The notes: generated by a model not told the origin, from the letters alone. A stretch of 64,000 bases of DNA from Clostridia bacterium (GCA_017516485.1 JAFXCH010000008.1:1-64000), one strand, 5' to 3'. Shown: positions 48,662-56,966, counted from the first letter of the stretch. Program-made: numbers and translations.

Positions 48662-48797
48662 AGTTATCCCCTTAACACAATTACTTGAAATTGTGTTTAT
48701 TATAGCATCTCATTGTATTAATCGCAATATAAAAAACTAAAAGCAATTATTACGGCAAAAAATTCTTCAAAGGTTATTCTTTACACTTTTGTAATAT

Positions 48798-48839
48798 TTT
48801 GTTACAACTTTGACACAATTGGCCGATAAGAGTAACAAA
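48798..48839 (+). promoter_or_regulatory. Possible promoter flanked by an inverted repeat
   Basis: TTTGTTAC (48798-48805) and GTAACAAA (48832-48839) form a perfect 8-bp inverted repeat. Between them lies TTGACA (48810-48815), with TAACAA 17 nt further on as a weak -10 inside the right arm. This would suit a repressor site for the small gene at 48930. Confidence 0.4.
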
Positions 48840-48929
48840 GCTGTATTTTATTGTAATAGATTTGTGGTAATATTTTCAGACTGTAACACCTATAATTGGT
48901 ACAAAGGAAGAACAAAGGAGAAACAAATC

Positions 48930-49055
48930 ATGAAAAATTACATTTCAAAAAACAAAGACACTGCTTTCGCCCTTGGCTTTGCCGGCGCATTTATGAGCAT
49001 TATAACCGCAACCGCCCTCCTGCTCAGCGAAATCTCTCCTGCAGCAATTTTCTGA
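48930..49055 (+). CDS. Small membrane protein (41 aa)
   Basis: A short frame starts at ATG 48930 behind AAAGGAG (9-nt spacing) and encodes 41 residues. The protein has a charged start (MKNYISKNKD) and one or two hydrophobic segments (FALGFAGAFMSIITATALLL). It is followed by a strong terminator, so it looks like a genuine small gene. I do not know its function; single-helix peptides of this kind are often regulators or envelope stress proteins. Confidence 0.6.
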   Translation: MKNYISKNKDTAFALGFAGAFMSIITATALLLSEISPAAIF

Positions 49056-49073
49056 TATTGCAAAGGTAAATTT

Positions 49074-49119
49074 AAAAATCAGTGACAATTCATTTTGAAT
49101 TATCACTGATTTTTGTTTT
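49074..49119. terminator. Bidirectional intrinsic terminator
   Basis: AAAAATCAGTGA pairs with TCACTGATTTTT (12 bp), followed by GTTTTG. It separates the small membrane protein gene and the converging small cysteine-rich gene. Confidence 0.88.
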
Positions 49120-49123
49120 GTAT

Positions 49124-49297
49124 TCAGTTTTGCTTTCGGACGATTGCATATTCGTCGTTAATCATAAAATAAGGGCAACTTCTCATACCGCCGCCGATAT
49201 AACGCTCAGTATCATCCATATCCATATCGACGATGCATTCACACTCGCCTGTTTCTTCGTTATATTCGTAATTAAGGCAGTCTTCACACATTTTCAT
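49124..49297 (-). CDS. Small cysteine-rich protein (DUF6472-like)
   Basis: The 57-residue protein starts at ATG 49297 behind GGAGGCG. MKMCEDCLNYEYNEETGECE, then RSCPYF and DEYAIVRKQN match a small Clostridia family with four conserved cysteines, likely a zinc-binding site. Its function is unknown. Confidence 0.75.
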   Translation of the reverse strand: MKMCEDCLNYEYNEETGECECIVDMDMDDTERYIGGGMRSCPYFMINDEYAIVRKQN

Positions 49298-49421
49298 ACA
49301 GCTTCGCCTCCTATCGAAACAGTATATCACAAACTCAGAGCAAGGTCAAATTTCAATCAGATTTGCAATATTGTCGTTTTGCACAAATCGTGAACAAAAT
49401 CTTAAAGAATGTACATAAGGA

Positions 49422-49450
49422 TTGACGAAAACAAAAGAAAGTAGTATAGT
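49422..49450 (+). promoter_or_regulatory. Promoter of the rfb operon
   Basis: TTGACG at 49422-49427 and TATAGT at 49445-49450 are 17 nt apart, 50 bp before rfbA. Confidence 0.65.
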
Positions 49451-49499
49451 AATATAAACCATACCACTTTTACTACAATCCGAAAGGAACGTGAAACAT

Positions 49500-50435
49500 T
49501 TGAAAGGCATCGTCCTTGCCGGTGGTTCCGGCACACGACTTTACCCGCTTACTATGGTTACAAGTAAACAGCTTCTCCCTGTTTATGATAAGCCAATGAT
49601 ATATTATCCGCTCTCAACTCTTATGCTCGCAGGCATCCGCGAGATACTTATTATCTCCACACCTGCTGATACTCCGAAATTCGAAGCACTTATGGGTGAC
49701 GGCTCAAAGTTCGGCCTTCATCTTTCATACGCAGTTCAGGAAAAACCCGAAGGCCTTGCACAGGCATTCATCATCGCTGAAGATTTCATCGGCGACGACG
49801 ATGTTGCAATGGTACTCGGTGACAATATTTTCTATGGCAACGGTCTCGGTTCACTTCTTCGCGGTGCTGCCGCCAACAATAAGCGTGCAACAATTTTCGG
49901 CTACTATGTCGAAAACCCCAATGCATTCGGCGTTGTAGAGTTTGACCAAAACGGCAAACCGATATCAATCGAAGAAAAGCCCGAGAATCCCAAATCAAAC
50001 TATGCAGTAACAGGTCTTTATTTCTACGATAACCGCGTTGTCGAATATGCGAAATCGCTCAAGCCTTCTAAACGCGGTGAGCTTGAGATTACAGATATCA
50101 ACCGCATATACCTCGAAAACGGTGAGCTTGATGTCAAGCTCATGGGTCGAGGCTTTGCATGGCTTGATACAGGTACGGTTGACTCACTTATTGAAGCATC
50201 AAACTTCATCCGAAGCATCGAAAAGCTTCAAGGTATTCAGATTTCCGCACTTGAAGAAATCGCATACAATATGCGTTGGATTTCAAAAGAGCAGCTTCTC
50301 GAATCTGTTGAGAAATACGGTAAATCACCCTATGGTCAGCATCTTCTCAGAGTTGCTGAGGGTAAGATACTTTACTCCAAAACAAATGAAAGACCTATAT
50401 GGGGCAGAGGAGAAAACTTATATGACTCAGAGTAA
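49500..50435 (+). CDS. rfbA: Glucose-1-phosphate thymidylyltransferase
   Basis: A TTG at 49500 gives the standard N-terminus [16 protein letters not shown]; a GTG three codons upstream lies too close to the AAAGGA site. The 311-residue enzyme shows [33 protein letters not shown] and the C-terminal dimerising helices. It makes dTDP-glucose from glucose 1-phosphate and dTTP, the first step to dTDP-rhamnose. It overlaps rfbC by 14 bp. Confidence 0.95.
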   Translation: MKGIVLAGGSGTRLYPLTMVTSKQLLPVYDKPMIYYPLSTLMLAGIREILIISTPADTPKFEALMGDGSKFGLHLSYAVQEKPEGLAQAFIIAEDFIGDDDVAMVLGDNIFYGNGLGSLLRGAAANNKRATIFGYYVENPNAFGVVEFDQNGKPISIEEKPENPKSNYAVTGLYFYDNRVVEYAKSLKPSKRGELEITDINRIYLENGELDVKLMGRGFAWLDTGTVDSLIEASNFIRSIEKLQGIQISALEEIAYNMRWISKEQLLESVEKYGKSPYGQHLLRVAEGKILYSKTNERPIWGRGENLYDSE

Positions 50436-50991
50436 CGCGCTTGCGGCAGTGCGTACAAAGCTCGACGGTGTTATTATTGTCGAGCCGCTTGTTCACGGTG
50501 ACAGCCGCGGATGGTTTTACGAAAGCTTCTCCAAACGCAAATATGAAGAGCTTGGAATCAAAGCAGACTTTGTGCAGGACAACCGCTCATACTCATCCCA
50601 AAAAGGTATAATCAGAGGTCTGCACTGCCAGCTTGAACCGTATGCACAGGCAAAGCTCATCACCTGCACAAGGGGTGCAATACTCGACGTTGCAGTCGAT
50701 ATCCGCAAGGGCTCACCTACATATATGCAGTGGGTAAGCGTTGAACTTACTGCAGAAAACAAGCGTCAGCTCTTCATCCCCCGAGGCTTTTTACACGGTT
50801 TCCTTACCTTGACAGACGATGTAGAGGTAATGTACAAAACCGATAATTATTATGAGCCTACTGCCGACAGAAGTATCAGGTTTGATGACCCTGCTTTCGG
50901 CATAGAATGGGGAATTGACACACCTCAGCTGTCTGCAAAAGACAGCAACGCTCCACTTTATGAACAAAGTGATGTAACATTTACATATTAA
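50422..50991 (+). CDS. rfbC: dTDP-4-dehydrorhamnose 3,5-epimerase
   Basis: The ATG at 50422 lies inside the end of rfbA behind GGAG. The 189-residue cupin has [26 protein letters not shown], the catalytic histidine in [10 protein letters not shown] near residue 72 and [11 protein letters not shown] near 125. It makes dTDP-4-keto-L-rhamnose. rfbD follows after a short gap that holds a REP-like palindrome. Confidence 0.95.
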   Translation: MTQSNALAAVRTKLDGVIIVEPLVHGDSRGWFYESFSKRKYEELGIKADFVQDNRSYSSQKGIIRGLHCQLEPYAQAKLITCTRGAILDVAVDIRKGSPTYMQWVSVELTAENKRQLFIPRGFLHGFLTLTDDVEVMYKTDNYYEPTADRSIRFDDPAFGIEWGIDTPQLSAKDSNAPLYEQSDVTFTY

Positions 50992-51007
50992 ACACATTAA
51001 ATCAAAC

Positions 51008-51027
51008 GGCAGGGGCAAGCCCCTGCC
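51008..51027. repeat. REP-like palindrome between rfbC and rfbD
   Basis: GGCAGGGGC and GCCCCTGCC are perfect 9-bp arms around AA. On the minus strand it reads GTAGGGCAGGGGCTTG and onward to CGTTTGATT. It is almost the same as the one at 55696-55715. Confidence 0.8.
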
Positions 51028-51050
51028 CTACTTATGTGAGGGAAAGATAA

Positions 51051-51896
51051 ATGAAGGTTTTGGTAACAGGTTTTGCAGGTCAGCTCGGTCACGATGTAGC
51101 CGCTGAGCTTGCAGGCAGAGGAATAAGCTGTATAGCCGCAGACAAAGCAGATTTTGACCTGACAAACAAAGAATCCGTTAACGGATTTGTCGGTGCATGT
51201 AACCCGGACGTAATAATTCACTGTGCCGCATACACTGCAGTTGACAAAGCAGAGGAAGACAGTGCAAACTGCTACAATGTAAACATAAATGGCACACGTT
51301 ATCTTTGCGAGGCCGCATCAAAGAATCAGGCAAAGTTTATATATATCAGCACCGATTATGTATTTGACGGTGAGAAAAATGAGCCTTATGAGGTTGATGA
51401 TGCGACTTCTCCGCAATCCGTTTACGGTGCCACAAAGCTCGAGGGCGAGCACATTGTAAGAAGCAGCACAGCAAAGCATTTCATTGTGCGTACAGCCTGG
51501 GTTTTCGGTGCAAACGGCAACAACTTTGTAAAAACGATGCTACGCCTGGGTGCCGAACGCGAAACGCTCACCGTAGTTTGTGACCAATTCGGTTCACCAA
51601 CTTACACCAAAGACCTTGCAAGACTTCTGTGCGATATGGCACTCAGCGACAAATACGGCACATACCACGCTACAAACGAAGGTTTCTGCTCATGGGCAGA
51701 CTTTGCTTGTGCAATAATGCATGGTGCAGGTCTTAGCGCAAGAGTTGTACCTATACCTTCATCGCAGTATCCCGCAAAAGCCAAAAGGCCGATGAACAGC
51801 AGACTTTCGAAGCAAAAGCTGATTGACAACGGCTTCACTCCCCTGCCCGATTGGCAGGATGCGCTCGGCAGATACCTTGAAGAATTAAAGCAATAA
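51051..51896 (+). CDS. rfbD: dTDP-4-dehydrorhamnose reductase
   Basis: The 281-residue SDR protein has the NAD(P) loop TGFAGQLGHDVAAEL near residue 6, AAYTAVDKAEED near 62, the catalytic YGATKLEGE near 125, and the substrate segment RTAWVFGANGNNFVKTML. It finishes dTDP-L-rhamnose synthesis. The dehydratase rfbB is absent from this cluster and must be elsewhere. GAGGGA precedes ATG. Confidence 0.95.
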   Translation: MKVLVTGFAGQLGHDVAAELAGRGISCIAADKADFDLTNKESVNGFVGACNPDVIIHCAAYTAVDKAEEDSANCYNVNINGTRYLCEAASKNQAKFIYISTDYVFDGEKNEPYEVDDATSPQSVYGATKLEGEHIVRSSTAKHFIVRTAWVFGANGNNFVKTMLRLGAERETLTVVCDQFGSPTYTKDLARLLCDMALSDKYGTYHATNEGFCSWADFACAIMHGAGLSARVVPIPSSQYPAKAKRPMNSRLSKQKLIDNGFTPLPDWQDALGRYLEELKQ

Positions 51897-51903
51897 AATT
51901 AAA

Positions 51904-51944
51904 AGCAGTGATAATTTGTTTGAATTATCACTGCTTAATTTTTT
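51904..51944. terminator. Bidirectional intrinsic terminator
   Basis: A perfect 13-bp stem (AGCAGTGATAATT and its reverse complement) is followed by TAATTTTTT. It separates rfbD and the converging sigF gene. Confidence 0.9.
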
Positions 51945-52608
51945 ATACCAGCTTTTGTCGCAAATCGAGTAAAATTGCTTTTTCTCGCCTTGAAACCTGA
52001 ACCTGCGACATTCCGAGCTGCTCGGCGGTTTTACTCTGTGTCATACCTTTGAAATATCTCAATTCGATTATCCTGCGGTCACGCTCGGGCAGTGTAACCA
52101 TCACCTGTTGTAAAGCTATACTGTCGGATATTTCCGCATCATAAGACTCCACGGGTATATCAAATTGCGAATTACGAGATTCATCATCAGCTGTAAGAGA
52201 AAACGCAGGCATAGCGGCATTGAGTATATGTGCCGTCTCCTGAATATCAAGCCCCAACGAATCTGCAAGCTCGCTCATTGTAGGCTCACGGTCATTAATT
52301 CTTGTCAGCCGCTCACGTTCAAGCATTGCAAGGCGCGATTTTTCCTTGAGCATTCTGCCAACCTTCACCGTACCGCCATCGCGAAAAATTCTGCGAATTT
52401 CGCCAAGTATTACCGGAACCGCATAGGTTGAAAACGCAAAGCCACGCTCAGGCTCAAAGCCATCAGCCGCCTTTACAAGCCCTACACAACCTGCCTGAAA
52501 AAGGTCATCATACTCGACACCTTTACCTTTGAATTTGCCTGCACACGAATGCACCAGACCCATATTTTCCGTTATGATTTTTTCGCGCTCGGCTTTATCT
52601 GTCGGCAA
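51943..52608 (-). CDS. sigF: RNA polymerase sporulation sigma factor SigF
   Basis: The 221-residue sigma-70-type factor has region 2 (EYDDLFQAGCVGLVKAADGF, then FAFSTYAVPVILGEIRRIFRD), a short region 3 and region 4 (LPERDRRIIELRYFKGMTQS, then MSQVQVSRREKAIL). It is placed as sigma-F by the two genes before it. It starts forespore-specific transcription. A TTG start at 52608 lies within the end of spoIIAB, with AAAGGG 8 nt upstream. Confidence 0.95.
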   Translation of the reverse strand: MPTDKAEREKIITENMGLVHSCAGKFKGKGVEYDDLFQAGCVGLVKAADGFEPERGFAFSTYAVPVILGEIRRIFRDGGTVKVGRMLKEKSRLAMLERERLTRINDREPTMSELADSLGLDIQETAHILNAAMPAFSLTADDESRNSQFDIPVESYDAEISDSIALQQVMVTLPERDRRIIELRYFKGMTQSKTAEQLGMSQVQVSRREKAILLDLRQKLV

Positions 52609-53038
52609 GTGCTTTGCCCTTTATGTATTTATCAAGCGTAACACAAGTACCTTTACCAAGAGTTGAGCGCACACTTAACTTATCGCAAAAGCTCTCCATA
52701 ACCGCAAAGCCAAGCCCTGCTCTTTCACCGCCAAGGCTTGAATAAAGCGGCTCCTTAGCCTTTTCCACATCCTCAATTCCGCAGCCTCTGTCGCGGATTT
52801 TGATTTTAAACAGCCCCGATTCATAGATAGCGGCAGATATATAAATATTGCCGACACCGTCAGGATATGCATGCACAATACAGTTTGTAACAGCCTCACT
52901 GACTGCTGTTTTAATATCGCAAAGTTCCTCAACCGTAGGGTCAAGAAGTGCCGCGAAGCCGGAGGCCACAAGGCGTGCAAAGCCCTCATTTGCAGAGCGG
53001 CTGTCAAAAGTCATTGTAAATCTATTTATCGGTTTCAT
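52595..53038 (-). CDS. spoIIAB: Anti-sigma F factor SpoIIAB
   Basis: The 147-residue GHKL kinase has an N-box SEAVTNCIVHAYPDG near residue 47, a G1 motif RDRGCGIEDV near 82 and GERAGLGFAVMES near 104. It binds and holds sigma-F and phosphorylates SpoIIAA. Its start overlaps the spoIIAA stop (ATGA) and its end overlaps sigF, so all three are translationally coupled. Confidence 0.95.
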   Translation of the reverse strand: MKPINRFTMTFDSRSANEGFARLVASGFAALLDPTVEELCDIKTAVSEAVTNCIVHAYPDGVGNIYISAAIYESGLFKIKIRDRGCGIEDVEKAKEPLYSSLGGERAGLGFAVMESFCDKLSVRSTLGKGTCVTLDKYIKGKALADR

Positions 53039-53352
53039 TGTTTACCTCCCGTCATACGGATTCTTGCAATTTTTTCAAGACCGGACATTTTCATAATCTT
53101 ATAACACCATGGCGGCAGATTCACTGCCTCCAGCCTGCCTCCGTGTGCACTGACATTCCGATACCTCCCCATTACAAGTCCGACTCCCGAACTGTCCATA
53201 AAAGTAACACCGCTGAAATCCAGCACAAGCACCTGCGGCATTAGCTTGTCCGTTTCTTCATCAATCACTTTTCGTATGCTTGCGGCATTATGGTGGTCAA
53301 TCTCGCCCGAAAGAAAAAACGTCATACATTTGCCTGATGTGATCATTTCCAT
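53035..53352 (-). CDS. spoIIAA: Anti-sigma F factor antagonist SpoIIAA
   Basis: The 105-residue STAS protein has the phosphorylation site in VTFMDSSGVGLVMGRY (S54/S55). When dephosphorylated by SpoIIE it frees sigma-F from SpoIIAB. It heads the spoIIA operon. No convincing sigma-H promoter is seen in the 92 bp between folC and this gene, which instead hold a terminator hairpin. Confidence 0.95.
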   Translation of the reverse strand: MEMITSGKCMTFFLSGEIDHHNAASIRKVIDEETDKLMPQVLVLDFSGVTFMDSSGVGLVMGRYRNVSAHGGRLEAVNLPPWCYKIMKMSGLEKIARIRMTGGKQ

Positions 53353-53379
53353 AGTTTTCTTTGTCCTTTCAAAAAAATA

Positions 53380-53410
53380 AAACCTCCGTGCCGTTTAAGC
53401 ATAGAGGTTT
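53380..53410. terminator. Terminator-like hairpin between folC and spoIIAA
   Basis: AAACCTC pairs with GAGGTTT, with an inner TGC/GCA pair. It is followed by T-rich runs on both strands (TATTTTTTT on the minus strand). It ends folC transcription and lies 28 bp before spoIIAA. Confidence 0.75.
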
Positions 53411-53444
53411 TTTTATGAAAAGTATGTCACTTTTTAGTATATGA

Positions 53445-54713
53445 TTATAATTTTTCAATCAGCTTCATTCTCACTTCACCTGCAAGATAAAGCGAGCCGC
53501 AGACTAGCATACAGTCGTAGCTGTCAATTTCACCGAGTGCCGAATCAACAGCCTCACCTGCATCGCTTATGGCAATACAGTCAGCACAATAGCGTGAAGC
53601 AAGTGCACATAAATCGTCAGCACTCATTGTCCTGGGATTATCTGCAACACTGCAGGTTATAATTTTACTGCAAAGCGGAGCCACATAAGATAGGTATGCG
53701 TCAACGTTTTTATCTGCCATCATACCGACAACGGCAATTATGCGCTTTTTATGTTGTAAAGTATTTATACTTGTCGCAACAGCCTTTCCGCCGTCGTCAT
53801 TATGACCGCCGTCAAGAAGCACAAGAGGAGATGAAGAAATCACTTCCATTCTTGCCGCAACCTTTGCAGATTCAACGCCGATTTTAATACTTTCTTCGTC
53901 AACACCAGCAATACGGCAGATTTCTATAGCAGTTAAAGCATTGTACACCTGATATTCACCGCTCATTGAGAGTTTATACGGTACACACTGATATTCAAAG
54001 CTGACACCGTCAATACGGTTGACAATATTTCTGACTGCAGTTACATCGGGCAAAGTAAAGCTATTACACTTTACATTGCAAGTTTCTTGGATAATGTCCA
54101 AAACAGCATTCTGTTGCATCGGATAGCATACAGTTTTACCACCATCTTTGATAATTCCGCATTTTTCTGCGGCAATCTGTTCAACAGTATCACCAAGAAT
54201 TGCTGTGTGGTCAAGCGAAATAGAAACGATCGCACTCACAAGCGGAGTGGGAATAACATTTGTCGAATCAAGCCTTCCGCCAAGACCGACTTCAAGCACA
54301 CATATATCACAGCCACTGCGTTCAAAAATCATAAAAGCAGCGGCGGTAATAACTTCAAACTCAGTAGGCTGCATATTGTCTTCTGCAAGCCGTGAAACTA
54401 TCGGCACAAGCTCAGTCACAACAGAAGCAAAAAGTGATTTGTTAACCATTTCGCCGTTGATGCAAATACGCTCTCTGAAATCGGTAACGAACGGTGATGT
54501 AAAAAGACCCGTTTTTTTGCCGCTTGCCTGCAGAGCACGTGCAACCATAGTAGAAGTTGAGCCTTTACCGTTAGTGCCCGCTATATGGATGAATTTCAGT
54601 TTTTTTTCGGGGTTACCGACTGCAGCACAAAGTGCCTCAATTCGCTCAAGGCCGGGATTGATACCAAAACGGCTAAGCGAATGAATATATTCCAAAGACT
54701 GTTCGTAGGTCAT
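53445..54713 (-). CDS. folC: Bifunctional folylpolyglutamate synthase/dihydrofolate synthase
   Basis: The 422-residue enzyme has the ATP loop GTNGKGS at 46-52, SLDHTAILGDTVEQIAAEKC near 170, and the C-terminal ligase domain with LLDGGHNDDGGKAV near 298. It adds glutamate to dihydropteroate and to folates. Its ATG immediately follows the stop codon of an unknown gene, so they form an operon. Confidence 0.94.
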   Translation of the reverse strand: MTYEQSLEYIHSLSRFGINPGLERIEALCAAVGNPEKKLKFIHIAGTNGKGSTSTMVARALQASGKKTGLFTSPFVTDFRERICINGEMVNKSLFASVVTELVPIVSRLAEDNMQPTEFEVITAAAFMIFERSGCDICVLEVGLGGRLDSTNVIPTPLVSAIVSISLDHTAILGDTVEQIAAEKCGIIKDGGKTVCYPMQQNAVLDIIQETCNVKCNSFTLPDVTAVRNIVNRIDGVSFEYQCVPYKLSMSGEYQVYNALTAIEICRIAGVDEESIKIGVESAKVAARMEVISSSPLVLLDGGHNDDGGKAVATSINTLQHKKRIIAVVGMMADKNVDAYLSYVAPLCSKIITCSVADNPRTMSADDLCALASRYCADCIAISDAGEAVDSALGEIDSYDCMLVCGSLYLAGEVRMKLIEKL

Positions 54714-55265
54714 TTACTTCACATCCCATATATGCGGAAAATTAGTTTTTATAAAAATGCTCATTTCGTTATCAGGCTTATTTCTCAAATCATATTTTTG
54801 TATGTAATTCTCAAAATCATCAGTAACAATTTTCATTTCGTTTGCAAATATATTTTCAAAAGGCTTTATCCTGAATAATCCCTGATTTTCATATTCTTTA
54901 AACTGTTCATAACAATCTGCTATTTCGGTAACTCTGTTTATTTCAACAGGTTCTGTAACCGTATATGCACAGCTTATCTGTGTCGGATTTCCGGTATCGT
55001 TTACATTATCACACTCATAAAGATATCCGACTTTACCTTTATAAATTTTCTCAAATGCATTTTTGTAATATTCAGAGTAAACTACCGTACCGTCACTGTC
55101 AAACCCGTAAGGATAGAAGCTGAATGGCTTCGGCACAGGCTTCACCGCATACAGCAGTGCAACAACAGGATTAGCAGAAAAATAAATGTACGGCTTGTTA
55201 TGCTCCGATAAAGAAGGCATAAGCTGAGTCAGACCCTCCGTCGGACTGCCGTGATATAAGGTCAT
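54714..55265 (-). CDS. Hypothetical protein coupled to folC (possible ADP-ribosyltransferase-like fold)
   Basis: I cannot assign this 183-residue protein to a named family with confidence. The start MTLYHGSPTEG, then YIYFSANPVVALLYA, resembles the beginning of several ADP-ribosyltransferase-fold proteins (a YHGS strand followed by a YFS strand and helix), with H5 and a tyrosine at 26-28 as possible NAD-contact residues. No catalytic glutamate can be fixed by eye. It has no signal or membrane segment. It is linked to folC by a stop-start junction with no gap, and has AGGTGAG before ATG. Confidence 0.7.
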   Translation of the reverse strand: MTLYHGSPTEGLTQLMPSLSEHNKPYIYFSANPVVALLYAVKPVPKPFSFYPYGFDSDGTVVYSEYYKNAFEKIYKGKVGYLYECDNVNDTGNPTQISCAYTVTEPVEINRVTEIADCYEQFKEYENQGLFRIKPFENIFANEMKIVTDDFENYIQKYDLRNKPDNEMSIFIKTNFPHIWDVK

Positions 55266-55361
55266 TTATTCTCACCTCTCCAACCGTTTAACTTTTCGCC
55301 ATTGTCTTTTGAAAACCCCTACTGAATTTTCAGTGAAAAGTAAAGTTAACAGTAAATAAGT

Positions 55362-55394
55362 AAAAATCCCGAGAACTGATGTCCTCGGGATTTT
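55362..55394 (-). terminator. tRNA-Lys terminator
   Basis: AAAAATCCCGAG pairs with CTCGGGATTTTT around a 10-nt loop, directly after the CCA end of the tRNA on the minus strand. Confidence 0.88.
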
Positions 55395-55470
55395 TGGTGA
55401 TCCATCGGAGATTCGAACTCCGGACACCTTGATTAAAAGTCAAGTGCTCTGCCAACTGAGCTAATGGATC
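55395..55470 (-). tRNA. tRNA-Lys (anticodon TTT)
   Basis: The 76-nt gene folds as a standard cloverleaf: acceptor GATCCAT with ATGGATC, D-loop AGTTGGCAGA, anticodon loop CTTTTAA between CTTGA and TCAAG, and GTTCGAATC in the T-arm. The anticodon TTT is at 55435-55437. The 3' CCA is encoded and is followed at once by a terminator. Confidence 0.97.
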
Positions 55471-55594
55471 AAGATTTTCGTTGATATAGAGCCATTCTTG
55501 AAGCTCAAGACCTTGATTTTTCAGGAAGTTGAGCCCTTGATTACCATACTTTAATATCATTTCAGTAAAGTGTAGTTTGCTCAAACATTTTGAA
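55471..55594 (-). other. Long leader between promoter and tRNA-Lys
   Basis: About 118 nt separate the predicted transcription start from the tRNA 5' end. The leader has no clear gene. It contains two copies of AATCAAGG, a word that occurs again in the tRNA anticodon arm, and a small GCTCAA/TTGAGC hairpin. It may be only a 5' extension removed by RNase P. Confidence 0.35.
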
Positions 55595-55623
55595 ATTATA
55601 AACTATTATTAGTAATTTGTCAA
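55595..55623 (-). promoter_or_regulatory. Consensus sigma-A promoter of tRNA-Lys
   Basis: On the minus strand TTGACA (55618-55623), a 17-nt spacer and TATAAT (55595-55600) make a perfect consensus. Confidence 0.85.
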
Positions 55624-55695
55624 GTGTTTTACCCAAATTTTTCTCACCAAAAACATCAATCAAAATCCGCACTCACATTTTCCGATGTGTTGTAG

Positions 55696-55715
55696 GGCAG
55701 AGGCTTGCCTCTGCC
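55696..55715. repeat. REP-like palindrome upstream of the XRE regulator
   Basis: GGCAGAGGC and GCCTCTGCC are perfect 9-bp arms around TT, set in GTAG on the left and GTCAAATT on the right. Compared with 51008-51027 it has one compensatory base-pair change (A-T for G-C). The rest of the 55624-55845 stretch shows no gene. Confidence 0.8.
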
Positions 55716-55845
55716 GTCAAATTCAATAGAACTTTGCGGAATGGTCAAGACCGTTTTCTACACTGCTGACTAAATAATTTTTCACTAACCGAGAATAACA
55801 TTGTTTTATATTGCTATCGTTTAGTTCATATCACAGTATTGTTTA

Positions 55846-55874
55846 TTGATTATCAAACACAAGTCATATATAAT
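55846..55874 (+). promoter_or_regulatory. Sigma-A promoter of the XRE-TPR gene
   Basis: TTGATT at 55846-55851 and TATAAT at 55869-55874 are 17 nt apart. Confidence 0.7.
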
Positions 55875-55916
55875 AAATTTATCGGTACCGAAAGAACAAA
55901 CAAAGGAGTTGAATTT

Positions 55917-56957
55917 ATGGAAATAGGCAAAAAAATAAAACAGCTACGACAAAACAAAGGTATAACTCAAGAAGCACTTGCCAATGTTCTCGGTGTCACA
56001 TATCAAGCTGTTTCCCGTTGGGAAAACGAAACAACAACACCCGACATAGCTTTATTGCCGCAAATATCGATTTTTTTCGGTATAAGTATTGATGAATTAT
56101 TTGAGTTTACAGAAGAATCACAATATGAAAGAATAAGTAATATGCTTAACGAAAAGGCTGAACTTACAAATGCAGAATTTGAAAGCACAAAACAGTTTCT
56201 CGAGAAGCAAATACAAAACAACCGTGTTAATTTATCGGCTGTCAAATTGCTTGCTCAGCTGTATGCACACTGTGCAAAAGCTTTGAGCGTTAAGGCGACA
56301 GACTATGCCAAACTTACATTAGAGCTCGGAGATAACAGCAAAGACATACACAATATTCTACGTGATTTTTACGGTTCACCTCACACTGACTGGAATTTTC
56401 GCAACCGTCACGAGCTGATTAAATTTTATTATAGTTACCTTGAACAATCCCCTGAAAATATGAGAGCATACAGATATATGCTTCCTGCACTTATAGCAGA
56501 CGGAAGAACAGATGAGGCACAAACTTTCATCAATAAAATAAAAGTCAAAGAAAAACCGGAGCTTATTTTTGTGTTTGAAGCAATGCTTTTACGTAGAAAA
56601 GGAAAAACTTACGAATCCGAAATGCTTTTGCAAAATATGAGCAAACAATTTCCGCAAAGCTGGTACACTTGGTCAATAATCGCAGATTTCAAAGCGGATG
56701 ATTGCAAATACGAAGAAGCTATCCTCTGCTACAAAAAATCGTTTGAGCTTCAACCTTCACCTAAGTATACCGATGCACTTGAAGCAATCGCTCATATCTA
56801 CGAAATACAAGAAAAATACGAAGAAGCGATATTAACTTACCAAAAGATTATTGAGCTTTTGAAAAATGATTGGAACTTAACATTTGGAGCAACAGTTAAC
56901 AAATATAAGCGAAAAATTGCTAACCTAAATTCTATTAGTACAACATTTTACCAATAA
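55917..56957 (+). CDS. XRE-family regulator with TPR repeats
   Basis: ATG at 55917 behind AAAGGAG gives 346 residues. Residues 3-60 form a Cro/CI-type helix-turn-helix (LRQNKGITQEALANVLGVTY, then AVSRWENETTTPDIALLPQI). The remainder is helical with TPR-like repeats, clearest near the end (WYTWSIIADFKADDCKYEEA, then YEEAILTYQKIIELL). Such HTH-TPR proteins are often stress or peptide-responsive regulators. It is monocistronic, next to tRNA-Lys and a REP-like palindrome; the target is unknown. Confidence 0.85.
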   Translation: MEIGKKIKQLRQNKGITQEALANVLGVTYQAVSRWENETTTPDIALLPQISIFFGISIDELFEFTEESQYERISNMLNEKAELTNAEFESTKQFLEKQIQNNRVNLSAVKLLAQLYAHCAKALSVKATDYAKLTLELGDNSKDIHNILRDFYGSPHTDWNFRNRHELIKFYYSYLEQSPENMRAYRYMLPALIADGRTDEAQTFINKIKVKEKPELIFVFEAMLLRRKGKTYESEMLLQNMSKQFPQSWYTWSIIADFKADDCKYEEAILCYKKSFELQPSPKYTDALEAIAHIYEIQEKYEEAILTYQKIIELLKNDWNLTFGATVNKYKRKIANLNSISTTFYQ

Positions 56958-56966
56958 GATAAAAAT

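Noticed and set aside
55330..55584. An open frame of 84 codons across the tRNA-Lys gene
   Set aside because: It translates through the tRNA and its terminator; the matching protein-like words are tRNA-derived artefacts.
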